Origin: Enoplolaimus lenunculus
Lineage: Eukaryota > Nematoda > Enoplea > Enoplida > Thoracostomopsidae
Direction: 5' to 3'
Length of the DNA: 64,000 nucleotides
Assembly (NCBI GenBank): GCA_030248215.1
Contig: JASANG010002502.1
Location: 96,945-160,944, forward strand
Part shown: positions 44,859 to 56,400 of the stretch, one piece after another
Position numbering within the stretch: position 1 is the first letter of the stretch
Layout: each line of letters opens with the position of its first letter
Notes under the pieces: model-generated
Databases searched by the model: none
What the model was told of the DNA's origin: nothing
Seen by the model: the letters and a program-made list of their open reading frames with translations, nothing else
Translations under genes and position numbers: made by a program

Positions 44859-45293
44859 CAGGGTGCAACCGGAATTTTTGTTCCAGTATTTTTTCACTTT
44901 CCGGTTCCGATAAGTTTTTGCCGGAATTCAAAATTCCGATAGTATTATATTTTTGTCGTTTTTTAAATTTGCTGATCTTTATGAAGTCTTTTTAAAGCCA
45001 TCTGTTCAGTACGTGACGATAAAAACGCAATAGATTTAATTGGTATAGTATGTACACCTTGACAATGACCGAAAATGAGCCATAGCAGGTAGATGTCGCT
45101 TCCATAGATAAGGAAAATCCACAATACGGCAGACTAAGTGAATGCCTATTCTCAATAAGGTTATCTCACCAATAATACAGGAAAAAAGAAAATATAAATG
45201 AATTTTTGGTGGCATGCATTTTTTCTTTCAGGTTCCGGATCCGATATTTTTTTAAATTCCGGTTGCGGTAAATTATAATTCCGGTTGCACCCT
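44859..45293. mobile_element. CAGGGTGCAACCGG-family hAT-type MITE, older copy
   Basis: Starts CAGGGTGCAACCGGAATT and ends AATTCCGGTTGCACCCT. The interior has GTGACGATAAAAACGCAATA shared with the copy at 39089. No clean duplication at the edges. Confidence 0.8.
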
Positions 45294-45757
45294 TATATAA
45301 ACATATACCAAAATACATGTACTCAAGAATGCTATAATTTTTTAATGCAACATAGAATTTCTTGGCACTTTTTCAGTAGCAATGCGTGCTACGCACCGAC
45401 TGCAGTAGTGCCACCATTTTCGGCTTCAAAAACCGGTCATTCACTGAATGCCGACGGAGTGAGAGGATCATAATATTTACCGAAAAAATTATTATGTTAA
45501 AGCAAAATCCCATTTAACTACGTCTAATCGAGTTTAGGAATTTTGGCCGAGTGGACCCAACTGCCCTCCCAGAAACGGATCCCCCATTCCCAAAAAATTG
45601 ACACCTGGCTTAGGCATTTTTGTTTGTCAGATATATTTATCGCAAAAAATCTAGCACAACTACGGAAAACTAAGCTTTATATCCGCAGCACTTTGAGAAA
45701 TGAGTAGTCCCGACCGTATAGGTCTGATAAGCGTGACGCTCGATCACGACGTATCAT
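45294..45757. other. Spacer
   Basis: No gene or repeat boundary recognised. Confidence 0.35.
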
Positions 45758-46020
45758 CAGGGTGCCAAACGAAAGCAACTTCAATCGAAATCAAAATTTT
45801 AAACCGGAATCGGAACTAGAGATTTTTAGGCCATAGGATACTTTCTCACATGATAAGCCTTCTGATGTATAATCTGTGTTCATCATCGCAAAATAATTGA
45901 TTCAGAGTGGGCATGATATTCATGCTGCTAACTATTCCATTCCGAGTATATCTTCAATCGGAATCGGAACTCAATTTCAATCGAAATTCCCATCGGAATC
46001 AGATATTCCATTGCACCCTG
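45758..46020. mobile_element. MITE, CAGGGTGC..GCACCCTG, deleted form
   Basis: Termini CAGGGTGCCAAACG and ATTCCATTGCACCCTG; interior with AATCGGAATCGGAACTC words of the CAGGGTGCAAAG subfamily but shorter than other copies. Confidence 0.7.
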
Positions 46021-46373
46021 CCATGTACACTAACAATGCGCTTATATTTGACTGGTCATGAAAAACGCCTGACTTCCGAGAGTTCAGGGTGCGAAGCAAT
46101 GTCTGAAAATAGATTTCAGATCAGACTGAAAATATATACTCGTGTGAAAACGTAGGCTACAACCATAGGTTTTGCCTAGAGCTCCGTCGCCAACAGAAAA
46201 TTGACCTCCGGCTCCGGTTGAAGTTTTAAAACCGGTCCCAGCAGTTTTGTAGGTACCAAAATTTTTCGTAGTTTTATATAATATATTATATATAATTTAT
46301 GTCAGACTAAGTGGGATTGCTAGGGAGCTTCAGATTATTTTACTATGCAGTTGGAAAACCGGGATACGGATGG

Positions 46374-46434
46374 GTTTCGAACTTCTAAGCAACAGATCCT
46401 TAAAAGCGAAGACTCTACCACTGCGGCACGCAGC
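46374..46434 (-). repeat. tRNA-like unit
   Basis: On the minus strand TGCCGCAGTGGTAGAG (box A) and AGTTCGAAACCC (box B), with TTTTAAGGATCTG between, resemble the units at 481 and 18543. A decayed tRNA-derived repeat. Confidence 0.55.
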
Positions 46435-46461
46435 CGGCTTTTCCAAGTGTTTCTATAGTTG

Positions 46462-46792
46462 CAGGGTGCAAAGCGGAACCGGATTATACCGAAATCGAAA
46501 CAGCAAATTTATACCGTAATCCGAATCGAAATCTTAGCTAGAAGTTTTGTGACTATACGGTTAATTTCAGTTAACAAGTGAACTAGAATCAATAATTGAT
46601 ATGTTAACTTATCGAAAGCAATTTAATTGATAAATAATATAGAATTTGTATGCAATGTATCGCAAGTAGGATTAAAATTAAAATTTCAAAATTCCGATTC
46701 GTATTGTTTGTGAAATTGTGGAATATGAATCGGAATCGAAACTCGGTTTGATTCGGAATTCTAACCGAAATCGGAATTCCAGTTGCACACTG
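46462..46792. mobile_element. MITE, CAGGGTGCAAAG subfamily, near full length
   Basis: Begins CAGGGTGCAAAGCGGAACC and ends TTCCAGTTGCACACTG. The interior carries ATTGATATGTTAACTTATCG and ATCGGAATCGAAACTC. No clear 8-bp duplication. Confidence 0.75.
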
Positions 46793-47014
46793 CCGCTATC
46801 CAGTACGTTTATACTGGATTCCAGAACTGTTTACGGGTGTAGTTTTTTACCGGATATTAAATTGGAATCGGATATTCGGTTTATCCTAAAAGTAGACCGA
46901 TTTGCCTATGGCTGTTCAGATTTTAATATTGGTTTAGGTTGTGTCGGGTATGCGACATTCTGCTGATTTCAATCGCAAATACACGACCGAAGCGATTCCA
47001 TAGAATCGGAACCG

Positions 47015-47230
47015 CATGACAGTTGTTGGCCATCAGCGCCTCGAGTCAATCGACAATCTTCACTGTTGTCTCAAGTATCGTCGCATGTTTATTTTCATGT
47101 GCGTCTTGGCAATACAAAGCTTGTACACAACTCAAGGCCTATGCAGGTGTCTTCAAATTTCACTTTCACGCTTATTTGTGTCCCGGTACTGTTAGTTTCG
47201 CTCGGTTCAGTGACGTTTATGATAATGTAA
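47015..47230 (+). other. Unassigned open stretch
   Basis: A frame open to TAA at 47228-47230 includes VYFHVRLGNTKLVHNSRP and ends VPVLLVSLGSVTFMIM. It looks more protein-like than its surroundings, but no family was recognised and splice sites are unclear. Confidence 0.25.
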
Positions 47231-47509
47231 ATCCGTAGTAATCGGCCACGTTGCTACGCTTTCTGCAATTAAACGTGTGTTAATTGGTTACTTATTCGGT
47301 TATGTTATTTCCTTTTTTACAGTGGTTTTTATTGTATTTCATAGAAACATACTGTCCAATGTTTAACTTGTAATGATTTGGAATCCTGCTTAAGGAACTC
47401 TAGGGATATTCTGTTGCATCGCCTCGTAGTATCGTTGTTTGCAAATATGACAGCGAACAATAAAACCAGATCTTCTAGATCTGCTGTATTTTAGATTTTC
47501 ATTATTCAA

Positions 47510-47691
47510 GGAAGCGAAATCTACCTTCAATGGTTTTGAAACCTATTTTATTTTCGTCGTCACTTTTTAGTAAAATGCTTAATTTCCGCCGAACAAAATT
47601 TAATACGAAAATTTTTAATTTTGGTAAAAATTTACCGGCACAGGAGGATTATAAATACCGGAATCAAAACCGGAATTGCGGTTGCACTCTG
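47510..47691 (-). mobile_element. CAGGGTGCAACCGG-family MITE fragment
   Basis: Ends GGAATTGCGGTTGCACTCTG, with GGTAAAAATTTACCGGCAC inside; sister of 36015-36252. Confidence 0.6.
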
Positions 47692-50600
47692 TATTGAACT
47701 TAATAATTGTAAGAAGGGAAACACTTAAACAGCTTTTCGAATATTTTACACATTGTATCATTGCTACGTAGTATCGGGGGTTTATATATGACGGTACGTA
47801 ATAGAACATGCGCAGTATATTTAAGAAGTAGGAAAGAATAACAACTGGTTTGGTGTTAGTGATTTGATTTAGAAACGAACTGACTACGAATTGTCGCAAG
47901 CGCAGTAGTTGCAGCCTGTATTTCGGAACTTTTAAAGCTACGTGTTTATCAGTCTTATTACATTTGTTACTGTGTCTGTGTGGTTGAATCTCCGTCACCT
48001 GAGACCAGGTGACTTTGTACAGGTCCGCTTTTCTTAAAATAACAAAGTCCTGAGAACTAAGATTCGTTAAATGGCATGTACTCTTACAGTTACATTAAGC
48101 ATAACGTTTTCATCAACACTTCACATTTTGATCCAATTTTGTTTGGAACTGTCATGTTTGTGCAGCATAGACATATCAGCTGGTGGTAATTTTGTGGCAT
48201 TACTGATTTTCATAAATTTAAATCGTCTCAAAGGTAGCGTAGGTATTAAATTAGCATATACATTATGCAGCATCCACAATATAACTTTCTTGCTCCAGGC
48301 CACTGACTAGCCTGTACATTGTGATGCATCACACTTGGACAACACGTGCTAATTTTGAATTGCTTTCATTTACAATACTTCTGAATCGAGAGCCCTCCCA
48401 GCGTGGTCTCAGCATCCAACGTACCTAAACAGTGAAATTCTCAGTTAACAGTTATACGTTTCGACACATATCATTGCACCTATTTTTAAAAATTTATTAT
48501 TTAGCATAACCTATCGTTATTGTCTCCATCCTCGGGCGACAACTCTTGTTTTACTTTCGATGGCATGTTAAATATATAAGTTGGTGTATTCGCTCATATA
48601 GCACATTCGTGCGTCTAGTCATCAGCGGCTCCACTTCGGCCAGTTAGCCCAACCGCACCTTACTACTCATTGCCCCGAGAGTACGACTGCAGTTAGCCGT
48701 CTTTTGGAGTATTACTCGTAGCTTTACTTGATTCAGGTCGAACCAAAAGTCAGTTTAAAAACCTGGAAGGAAAAATTCGTTCAAACTTAGCATGTAATAG
48801 CCTGGAAGTTGTAAGACATTAGCATATACATAGTGCAATAGAGCGAGCATCACCACAAAATGCAAGTAATGTTCCAACTAAATAACATAAACACGGTTAG
48901 GTATTTGCCAATTAATCGGCAACGGCATCGATAAATAATCGGCACTTTTCTTGAGTATCGGCATTGGTATCTCCAGTGCAAAAATAGTCAATTCTTTACG
49001 TTTTAATTTTATCAGTTTCATTTCTCGGCGCAGATCAGTGTTTTAAAGCTCACTCAAATATATTTATATACAAAATATAATTTACCAATTTTTTCGTCCA
49101 GATGCCTTTTTATTGTATCAGATAGCGTTTTAGATTGTTTCCGAGATTTACTTTGTGAAATACAGCAGCTGACAACACATTAATTGATAATGCAATATTT
49201 AAGATTAAATAAGTTATTTGGCGGTATAATTCTGTAAAGAATCAAATTGTAATGCGGATACAGAATTCCATGAATTTATAAATAAGACATATAGAAAACC
49301 AAAGTAATGAAGTTCAATTTATTTGTTTAATAAAAAGTGAGTCATATAAGAATGTAGAATTAGAATTCGATGCGACATAGTGCCAGATTTGAAATTTTTA
49401 TGATAAAATTTGTTCAGATAACCGGTGAAATCTTATACGTCAAATAATAAGTGATTGCAAACAGTTGTAGGTTGTAATAACAAACTTACAACTGCAAGCA
49501 ACCACTAGTTGGTGCAGGCCGTTACGGGTTCACCGCACCGTGGGTTTTTAAAGATCCGCATACCTAAAACATCTATATATGTAAAGCCGGTGTCTGGAGT
49601 TAAATTTAGTGAAATGTTCAAAGGTGTTAATATTACAATTATCAAACAGAGTTTATATACCATCTTGTAAATCATTATAAAAATTCCATGAAAGTAAAAA
49701 TATATTTTGGATTAACCTAACCAAATTGTGGAAATGTTCTATGCAAATACTGGTGCAAGAGTATATTGAGAAACGGCATAAGAATTTACACCCCGCTTCA
49801 AAGAAGTTAATCGGCCCAAAAATTCAGGCTGTTGTGCCGATCAGTTGCTTTTTTGTTCGCAAATTTGATAATGTTAACGGTATGCCACCCGAGAGGTGGC
49901 CTGCATCCGGCGGTTCGTACCAATATAAGCTCCGGATGTCCGTTTATGGGTAAAGCTTCATTCCACAAAATGTGTTTGACATTTTACAGTATACAACTAC
50001 GCACTAGTGAAATAGCTAAACGAACAGTTATATAATAGTTAGTAACAGATATAAACATACCCGCATTTACAAATAAAAATAAAAGTGCAATAATGTGGAG
50101 AATAATTAAATTATAAGGTTTTACATAGTAAAATTGAAATGTTAAAAATAATGTAATCATCTAATGGTTAGAAAATAACAACCATTGGAACAGGAACCGA
50201 AGTTGAAAAAATTTTCATCACCGAATGTACTGTTGGACTTTTTAAAAAAACTTGCCGAAAAGGTTTAAGCGAATTCACCTATTTCAGGTTTTAAAAACGG
50301 ATATGATGTGATAAAAGTTTTAGAACAGAATCTCAAATTAAAAAGAATGTTTATCATTTAATGAAAACACTTGTATTAGAAAATTGTGAAACATAAACTT
50401 ACAACCATATCTATTTCAATTGACATCACCATTAAGTGACTTTTTCCAAATATTTGAATAACCACATCTAAAGCAATTAGCTTCGTCATTTTTGATTCAT
50501 CCATATTTCTATAATGAAAAGATAATGATTAGACATTCATCATAATGATTACATTAAATAATCAGCTATAAATGGACCAAACTAGAAAAATTAAGAAATC

Positions 50601-52387
50601 TAAATGAATACAATATACGAAACTCCTAAGATTCAAAATACTTTTTATTGAAAATAAATTTTACAAAATTTTTTCAAAAAAAATTTTCAATGAAAAAATC
50701 CTACGTATTGTTGCCATAGAAGAAATGGCACTGTATAGAGCAAGGAACAGTTTATCATAAATAACCGTTCGACACCTAAGTGAAGGTATCTAGGTTTGTC
50801 GTCTACGATAAAGTTTTATTTTTTTAATTTTTTGTTTTTTTAAGTTTTATTTTTTATTTCCAATTTGTCCAGCGTAGAAACACCAACAAGTCCGAGTATA
50901 AATAAAAGGTATATACAATATATAATTGTATTTTTAAGAGGGTTCACTGAAAAGAATATTTGATTTTGTACAACAAGTATACCGAGAAAGTAATTACCTT
51001 TAGTAAATCGAATAATTTTTATGACTTTTGCAAAATGTCGAAAGTAGTTAAAAGGCAAAAATTAGTTAGAAATTTTTGAATTTTTATAAATTTAATTGGA
51101 GTCTATTTACGTGGAAATGTGATGGGGTATTGAAAATCGTGGAAAGTTAATATTAAATTTCATAAATTTTTAAAATACGAACGAGCCCAAGAAAAGTTAC
51201 CAAAAATAGCAAAAAAGATTTTGTAATGTATTTTTATGTTGAATCACAATATGAAATGTGGCTAAACCCGAATAAACTTTTTTAAGATTCATTTGTTAAG
51301 AGCCGAAAGGAAAAATTTAACTTGGCGTAAATTTAATATAAACAATATATAAAATGTTAGGATGATACGCGGCTCAACCGTTCGTGTTTCACGTTGACAC
51401 TTACAAATATATACACACCATAAAAATAAGATAATAATAATCAGATGTTTTTTGAGGTGCAAATTTAATTCCAAATATAACTCACATGGAATTAATTAAA
51501 TTACCCAACTGCATCCAGTACCGTACGTGGCAAATTAGCAATTCCATACGTCGTACCGTCTCCTGCAATCAATTTCACATTCATACCGCTGCGAACAACG
51601 TTCGCATTTCGAAAAAATGGACCTTTCACCTTATATAAGTAGTTCATTTTTTTGTTTAGGCTGGGTTCATGATGAATAATAGTGAATGCACTTTTGAGAC
51701 CTCTGTTCCTACGATTAGAATTAAAAGCTTTCAACTTGTATGCGTTGCGAAGAATAAAGCTTCTGTTCGTACGATTTACGAACGAAACAATAACTTCAGC
51801 GGGGTTTCACAGACCGAGTGCAACCAGGTACTCATAAATAGAACTGTTCGAGCACATTAAAGAATAAAATCAGGGACGTCGGCATCGGTATCGATAATAT
51901 TCGGCGCTATTCTTGTAAACACATTGGTGCTACAAAAATTTGCTGATTATTTGCTTGTAATTTTTGCACTTAGCAGTGAGTTGCAATGTTTTCAACTGCA
52001 CATGCTAGCGTAAAGCAGCGATGTAATAATAAAACTTTGATGTCTTTTATTTCGTATTTAAAAAAATTGACCGAAACGATCAGTTCTCATATTTTTATAA
52101 TCTGTTTATGATCGTTAAAGTTCAAGTCATCTCGTTTATAGTTAGCGGTAAAATTACATTCGATATTGGCAACACCCCCAAAAATACATTTCTCCCAAAT
52201 GCTGTAAATCTTCTCGTCTCGTCTCACGTCACGAGTTTCAAAGCCGCTAGAACCAGTATTTGGCAAACCGCGTGCCCTTTGTGAATATTTTTGTTTACGT
52301 ACCGCCGTTATCTATCTGTTTTGAAATAAGCCAGAACAGAAAGTCTCCATTTGTACAAATCTGTTTATCGAAAGACGATACCTAGAC
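47692..52387. other. Long AT-rich, gene-poor stretch
   Basis: No gene was recognised. Short ATCGGCATCGG-type repeat pieces lie at about 48897-48985 and 51871-51945. Open frames at 48071-48310, 49726-49953 (ending KLRMSVYG) and, on the minus strand, 51501-51734 (NVVRSGMNVKLIAGDGTTYG) have no known family. Confidence 0.45.
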
Positions 52388-53165
52388 TAGACCATGTCTG
52401 TTTCAGGAATTTTTGAGCGCTCGAGACAAGACATTCAAGTCTGCCAGCAATATAACTGGACACGGTTGGTTAGGCCTTATGGCTGCTGAAGGACTATAAG
52501 AATTTTTCTGTGAGAAACGCCAATTATATCTCACAACTATCCTTAGAGCAAACAGGTGTAAAATAAACAGTGATTTGCATTTCTGAAAGTTTGGCTTCTG
52601 GCAAGCTAACATGTGTTCTATTTGTTAATACGTGAACAGGCAAAAGAAATGTGTCAAGATCACTAAAAGTTAGGGTTTATTATCGAATGTCAAATACTGA
52701 GACAATATCAAATATTCCGGTGCTTTCACATCTTAATTTTAAATATATGTAGGTTTGAAAACGAATATCCGATTATGTCATGGTCCCGGTTGTGACGCTA
52801 TTTTTGAAGTGTCGTATTCGGCTATCTATTGACAATTTGGTGTCAACCTTTTTGACATAGCTCATGCACTTGCTGGAGCCAAAATCGAAGGCTTCAAGTT
52901 TTAGAAATCCATTTGTCGAAAGATGATCCTGCGACTGAACAATGTAAGTCTCAGGATTTTTCGAACGCTCGAGACATAAACTGAGCATCTCATTTCTGTT
53001 AAGCGGTGGATATTCCTACAGTTCGGATGATACATTACAAGTTCAAGACTGCCGCCAGCACACTTCTGGACATGGTTTGTTAGGTAATACTGCTGATCAA
53101 AGTCCGCTGTGTGATTGGAAATGAAACGCCAATGACATCTCAAAACTATCCTAAGAGCAAACAGG
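52388..53165. repeat. Diverged 540-bp-spaced direct duplication
   Basis: 52388-52557 and 52927-53165 share CAGGATTTTT/CAGGAATTTTT, CGCTCGAGACA, a GGACA(C/T)GGTT(T/G)GTTAGG stretch and CTATCC..AGAGCAAACAGG in order. A third trace, CTGGACATAGTTTGTTAGG at 53440, abuts the satellite. Confidence 0.6.
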
Positions 53166-53496
53166 TCTCGGGATAAAACAACTTCTCAACACAGTAAAGC
53201 TCAATAGATGGTTTTCGAAACATTATGTGGCTATATATTTTAGCCATTCTTATGTATTTCAATGATGACTTACGTTAATCAGTTGAAATTTCTATAATTT
53301 AGTTGTCATTGATGTCTGACAGAACCGGTATACGGTACACCATGTTTTTACTATTATTTCTTTATCTGTTGCATCCTTGTCCTAATAATTCACTGTTCTA
53401 TTGGTCCATCATCTGCATAAAAATGTATGTGTTGCAAGATCTGGACATAGTTTGTTAGGTAATACTGCTGCTCAAAGTCTATTGGTCCACTATATT

Positions 53497-56400
53497 ACTG
53501 GCTCTGTGTGAATTGTGTTTTTGGTATGCGCTTTCCATAAAAAATTTTGTGTGTATTTGTTTGGATTGTATACTTTTGTGTTGTCTCTGTATGCGCTGTG
53601 TGTTTTGATGTAATTTGTGTATTTTTGATAGCCTCACGCTATCACGTGTTGGTGGAACCGTTGACAAAATTATTGTTACCGGCGCATTATTTTGTCTCAG
53701 TAAAATAGCAGAACCAAAGATACGTTGATTTTTTGACAGAACACGGTATGATGCTTCTCTCTACGCTATTCTTTTGGTTTGCTATTTGTTTCCTCATTGC
53801 CCTACAAAACTATTGTTCTGCTGGTAAACTATCTAATTCGCTGCTCATTCATCTCGTTATCCTACGGGCGCAGTGTCATTTCTTGCTGTCCTACTGATCT
53901 ACTGCCTCACTACCTTCTACATAGTCATAGCGCACGCATGCTGTAGTGTAAATTGTATTTCTGATAGCGCTTTAAACAAAAATTTTGTCAACATGCCTCT
54001 AACATTTTTACATTGAGAAAAAATGTATGTTGCAGGATTTCATACAATACGAGGGAAATTTGAAGTACAATTTGAATTTTGTTTATATGTTTAGATTGTG
54101 TGCTTTTGTGTTGTCTCTGTATGCGCTGTGTGTTACATTTTTGATGCCATTCGTGTATTTTTGATAGCCTCACGCTATCACGTGTTTGTGGAACCGTTGA
54201 CAAAATTATTGTTACCGGCGCATTATTTTGTCTCAGTAAAATAGCAGAACCAAAGATATGTTGATTTTTTGACAGAACACGGTATGCGGCTTCTCTCTAC
54301 ACTATTCTTTTGGATTGCTATTTGTTTCCTCATTGCCCTACAAAACTATTGTTCCGCTGGTAAACTGTCTAATTCGCTGCTCATTCATCTCGTTATCCTA
54401 CGGACGCAGTGTCATTTCTTGCTGTCCTACTGATCTACTGCCTCACTTACTACTACATAGTCATAGCGTGCGCAGGCTGTAGTCTAAATTGTATTTTTGA
54501 TAGCGCTTTAACCAAAATTTTGTCAACGGGCCTCTAACATTTTTACATTGAGAAAAAAAGTGTGTTTTGAATTGTGTGTATTTGGATTGTGTGCATTTGT
54601 GTTGTCTCTGTATGCGCTGTGTGTTACATTTTTGATGTGATTTGTGTATTTTTGATAGCCTCACTCTATCACGTGTTTGTGGAACCGTTGACAAAATTAT
54701 TGTTACCGACGCATTAGTTTGTCTCAGTAAAATAGCAGAACCAAAGAGATGTTGATTTTTGACAGAACACGGTATGCGGCTTCTCTCTAGACTATTCTTT
54801 TGGTTTGCTATCTGTTTCCCCATTGCCCTACAAAACTATTGTTCCGCTGGTACACTGTCTAATTCGCTGCTCATCCATCTCGTTATCCTACTGACGCAGT
54901 GTCATTTCTCGCTGTCCTACTGATCTACTGCCTCACTAACTTCTACATAGTCATAGCGTGCGCATGCTGTAGTGTAAATTGTATTTTTGATAGCGCTTTA
55001 AACAAAAATTTTGTCAACGGGCCTCTAACATTTTTACATTGAGAAAAAATGTATGTGTTGCAGAATTTCATACAATACGAGTGAAATTTGAATACAATTT
55101 GAATTGTATGTATTTGTTTGGATTGTGTGCTTTTGTGTTGTCTCTGTATGCGCTGTGTGTTACATTTTTGATGTGATTTGTGTATTTTTGATAGCCTGAC
55201 GCTATCACGTGTTTGTGGAACCGTTGACAAAATTATTGTTACCGGCGCATTATTTTGTCTCAGTAAAATACCCTGTACCGATTTGTTTACTATCAGTTAC
55301 CTCATTGCCCTGCTAAACTATTGTTCTGCTGGTACACTCTCTAACTAAATCGCTGCTGATCTGTCTCGTTATCCTACTGGCGCAATGTCTTATCTTGCTA
55401 TCTTACTGATCTCACTAACTTCTATATAGTAATAGTGTGCGCACTCTCCGTGTAAATTGTATTTTTGGTATGCGCTTTCCACAAAAATTTTGTCAACGGG
55501 CCTCTAACATTTTTACATTGAGAAAAAATGTATGTGTTGCAAGATTTCATACAATACGAGTGAAATTTGAAGTACAATTTGAATTGTGTGTATTTGTTTG
55601 GATTGTGTGCTTTTGTGTTGTCTCTGTGTGCGCTGTGTGTTACATTTTTGATGTGATTTGTGTATTTTTGATAGCCTCACGCTATCACGTGTTTGTGGAA
55701 CCGTTGACAAAATTATTGTTACCGACGCATTAGTTTGTCTCAGTAAAATAGCAGAACCAAAGAGATGTTGATTTTTTGACAGAACACGGTATGCGGCTTC
55801 TCTCTACACTATTCTTTTGGAGTGCTATCTGTTTTCCCATTGCCCTACAAAACTATTGTTCCGCTGGTACACTGTCTAATTCGCTGCTCATTCATCTCGT
55901 TATCCTACTGACGCAGTGTCATTTCTTGCTGTCCTACTGATCTACCGCCTCACTAACTTCTACATAGTCTTAGCGTGCGCATGCTGTAGTGTAAATTGTA
56001 TTTTTGATAGCGCTTTAAACAAAAATTTTGTCAACGGGCCTCTAACATTTTTACATTGAGAAAAAATGTATGTGTTGCAGAATTTCATACAATACTAGTG
56101 AAATTTGAATACAATTTGAATTGTATGTATTTGTTTGGATTGTGTGCTTTTGTGTTGTCTCTGTATGCGCTGTGTGTTACATTTTTGATGTGATTTGTGT
56201 ATTTTTGATAGCCTGACGCTATCACGTGTTTGTGGAACCGTTGACAAAATTATTGTTACCGGCGCATTATTTTGTCTCAGTAAATAGCAGAACCAAAGAG
56301 ATGTTGATTTTTTGACAGAACACGGTATGCGGCTTCTCTCTAGACTATTCTTTTGGTTTGCTATCTGTTTCCCCATTGCCCTACAAAACTATTGTTCCGC

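Noticed and set aside
47015-47230. Open stretch as part of the VPS13-like gene
   Set aside because: It lies far beyond the VAB exons in the wrong order, and no VPS13 motif could be matched with confidence.
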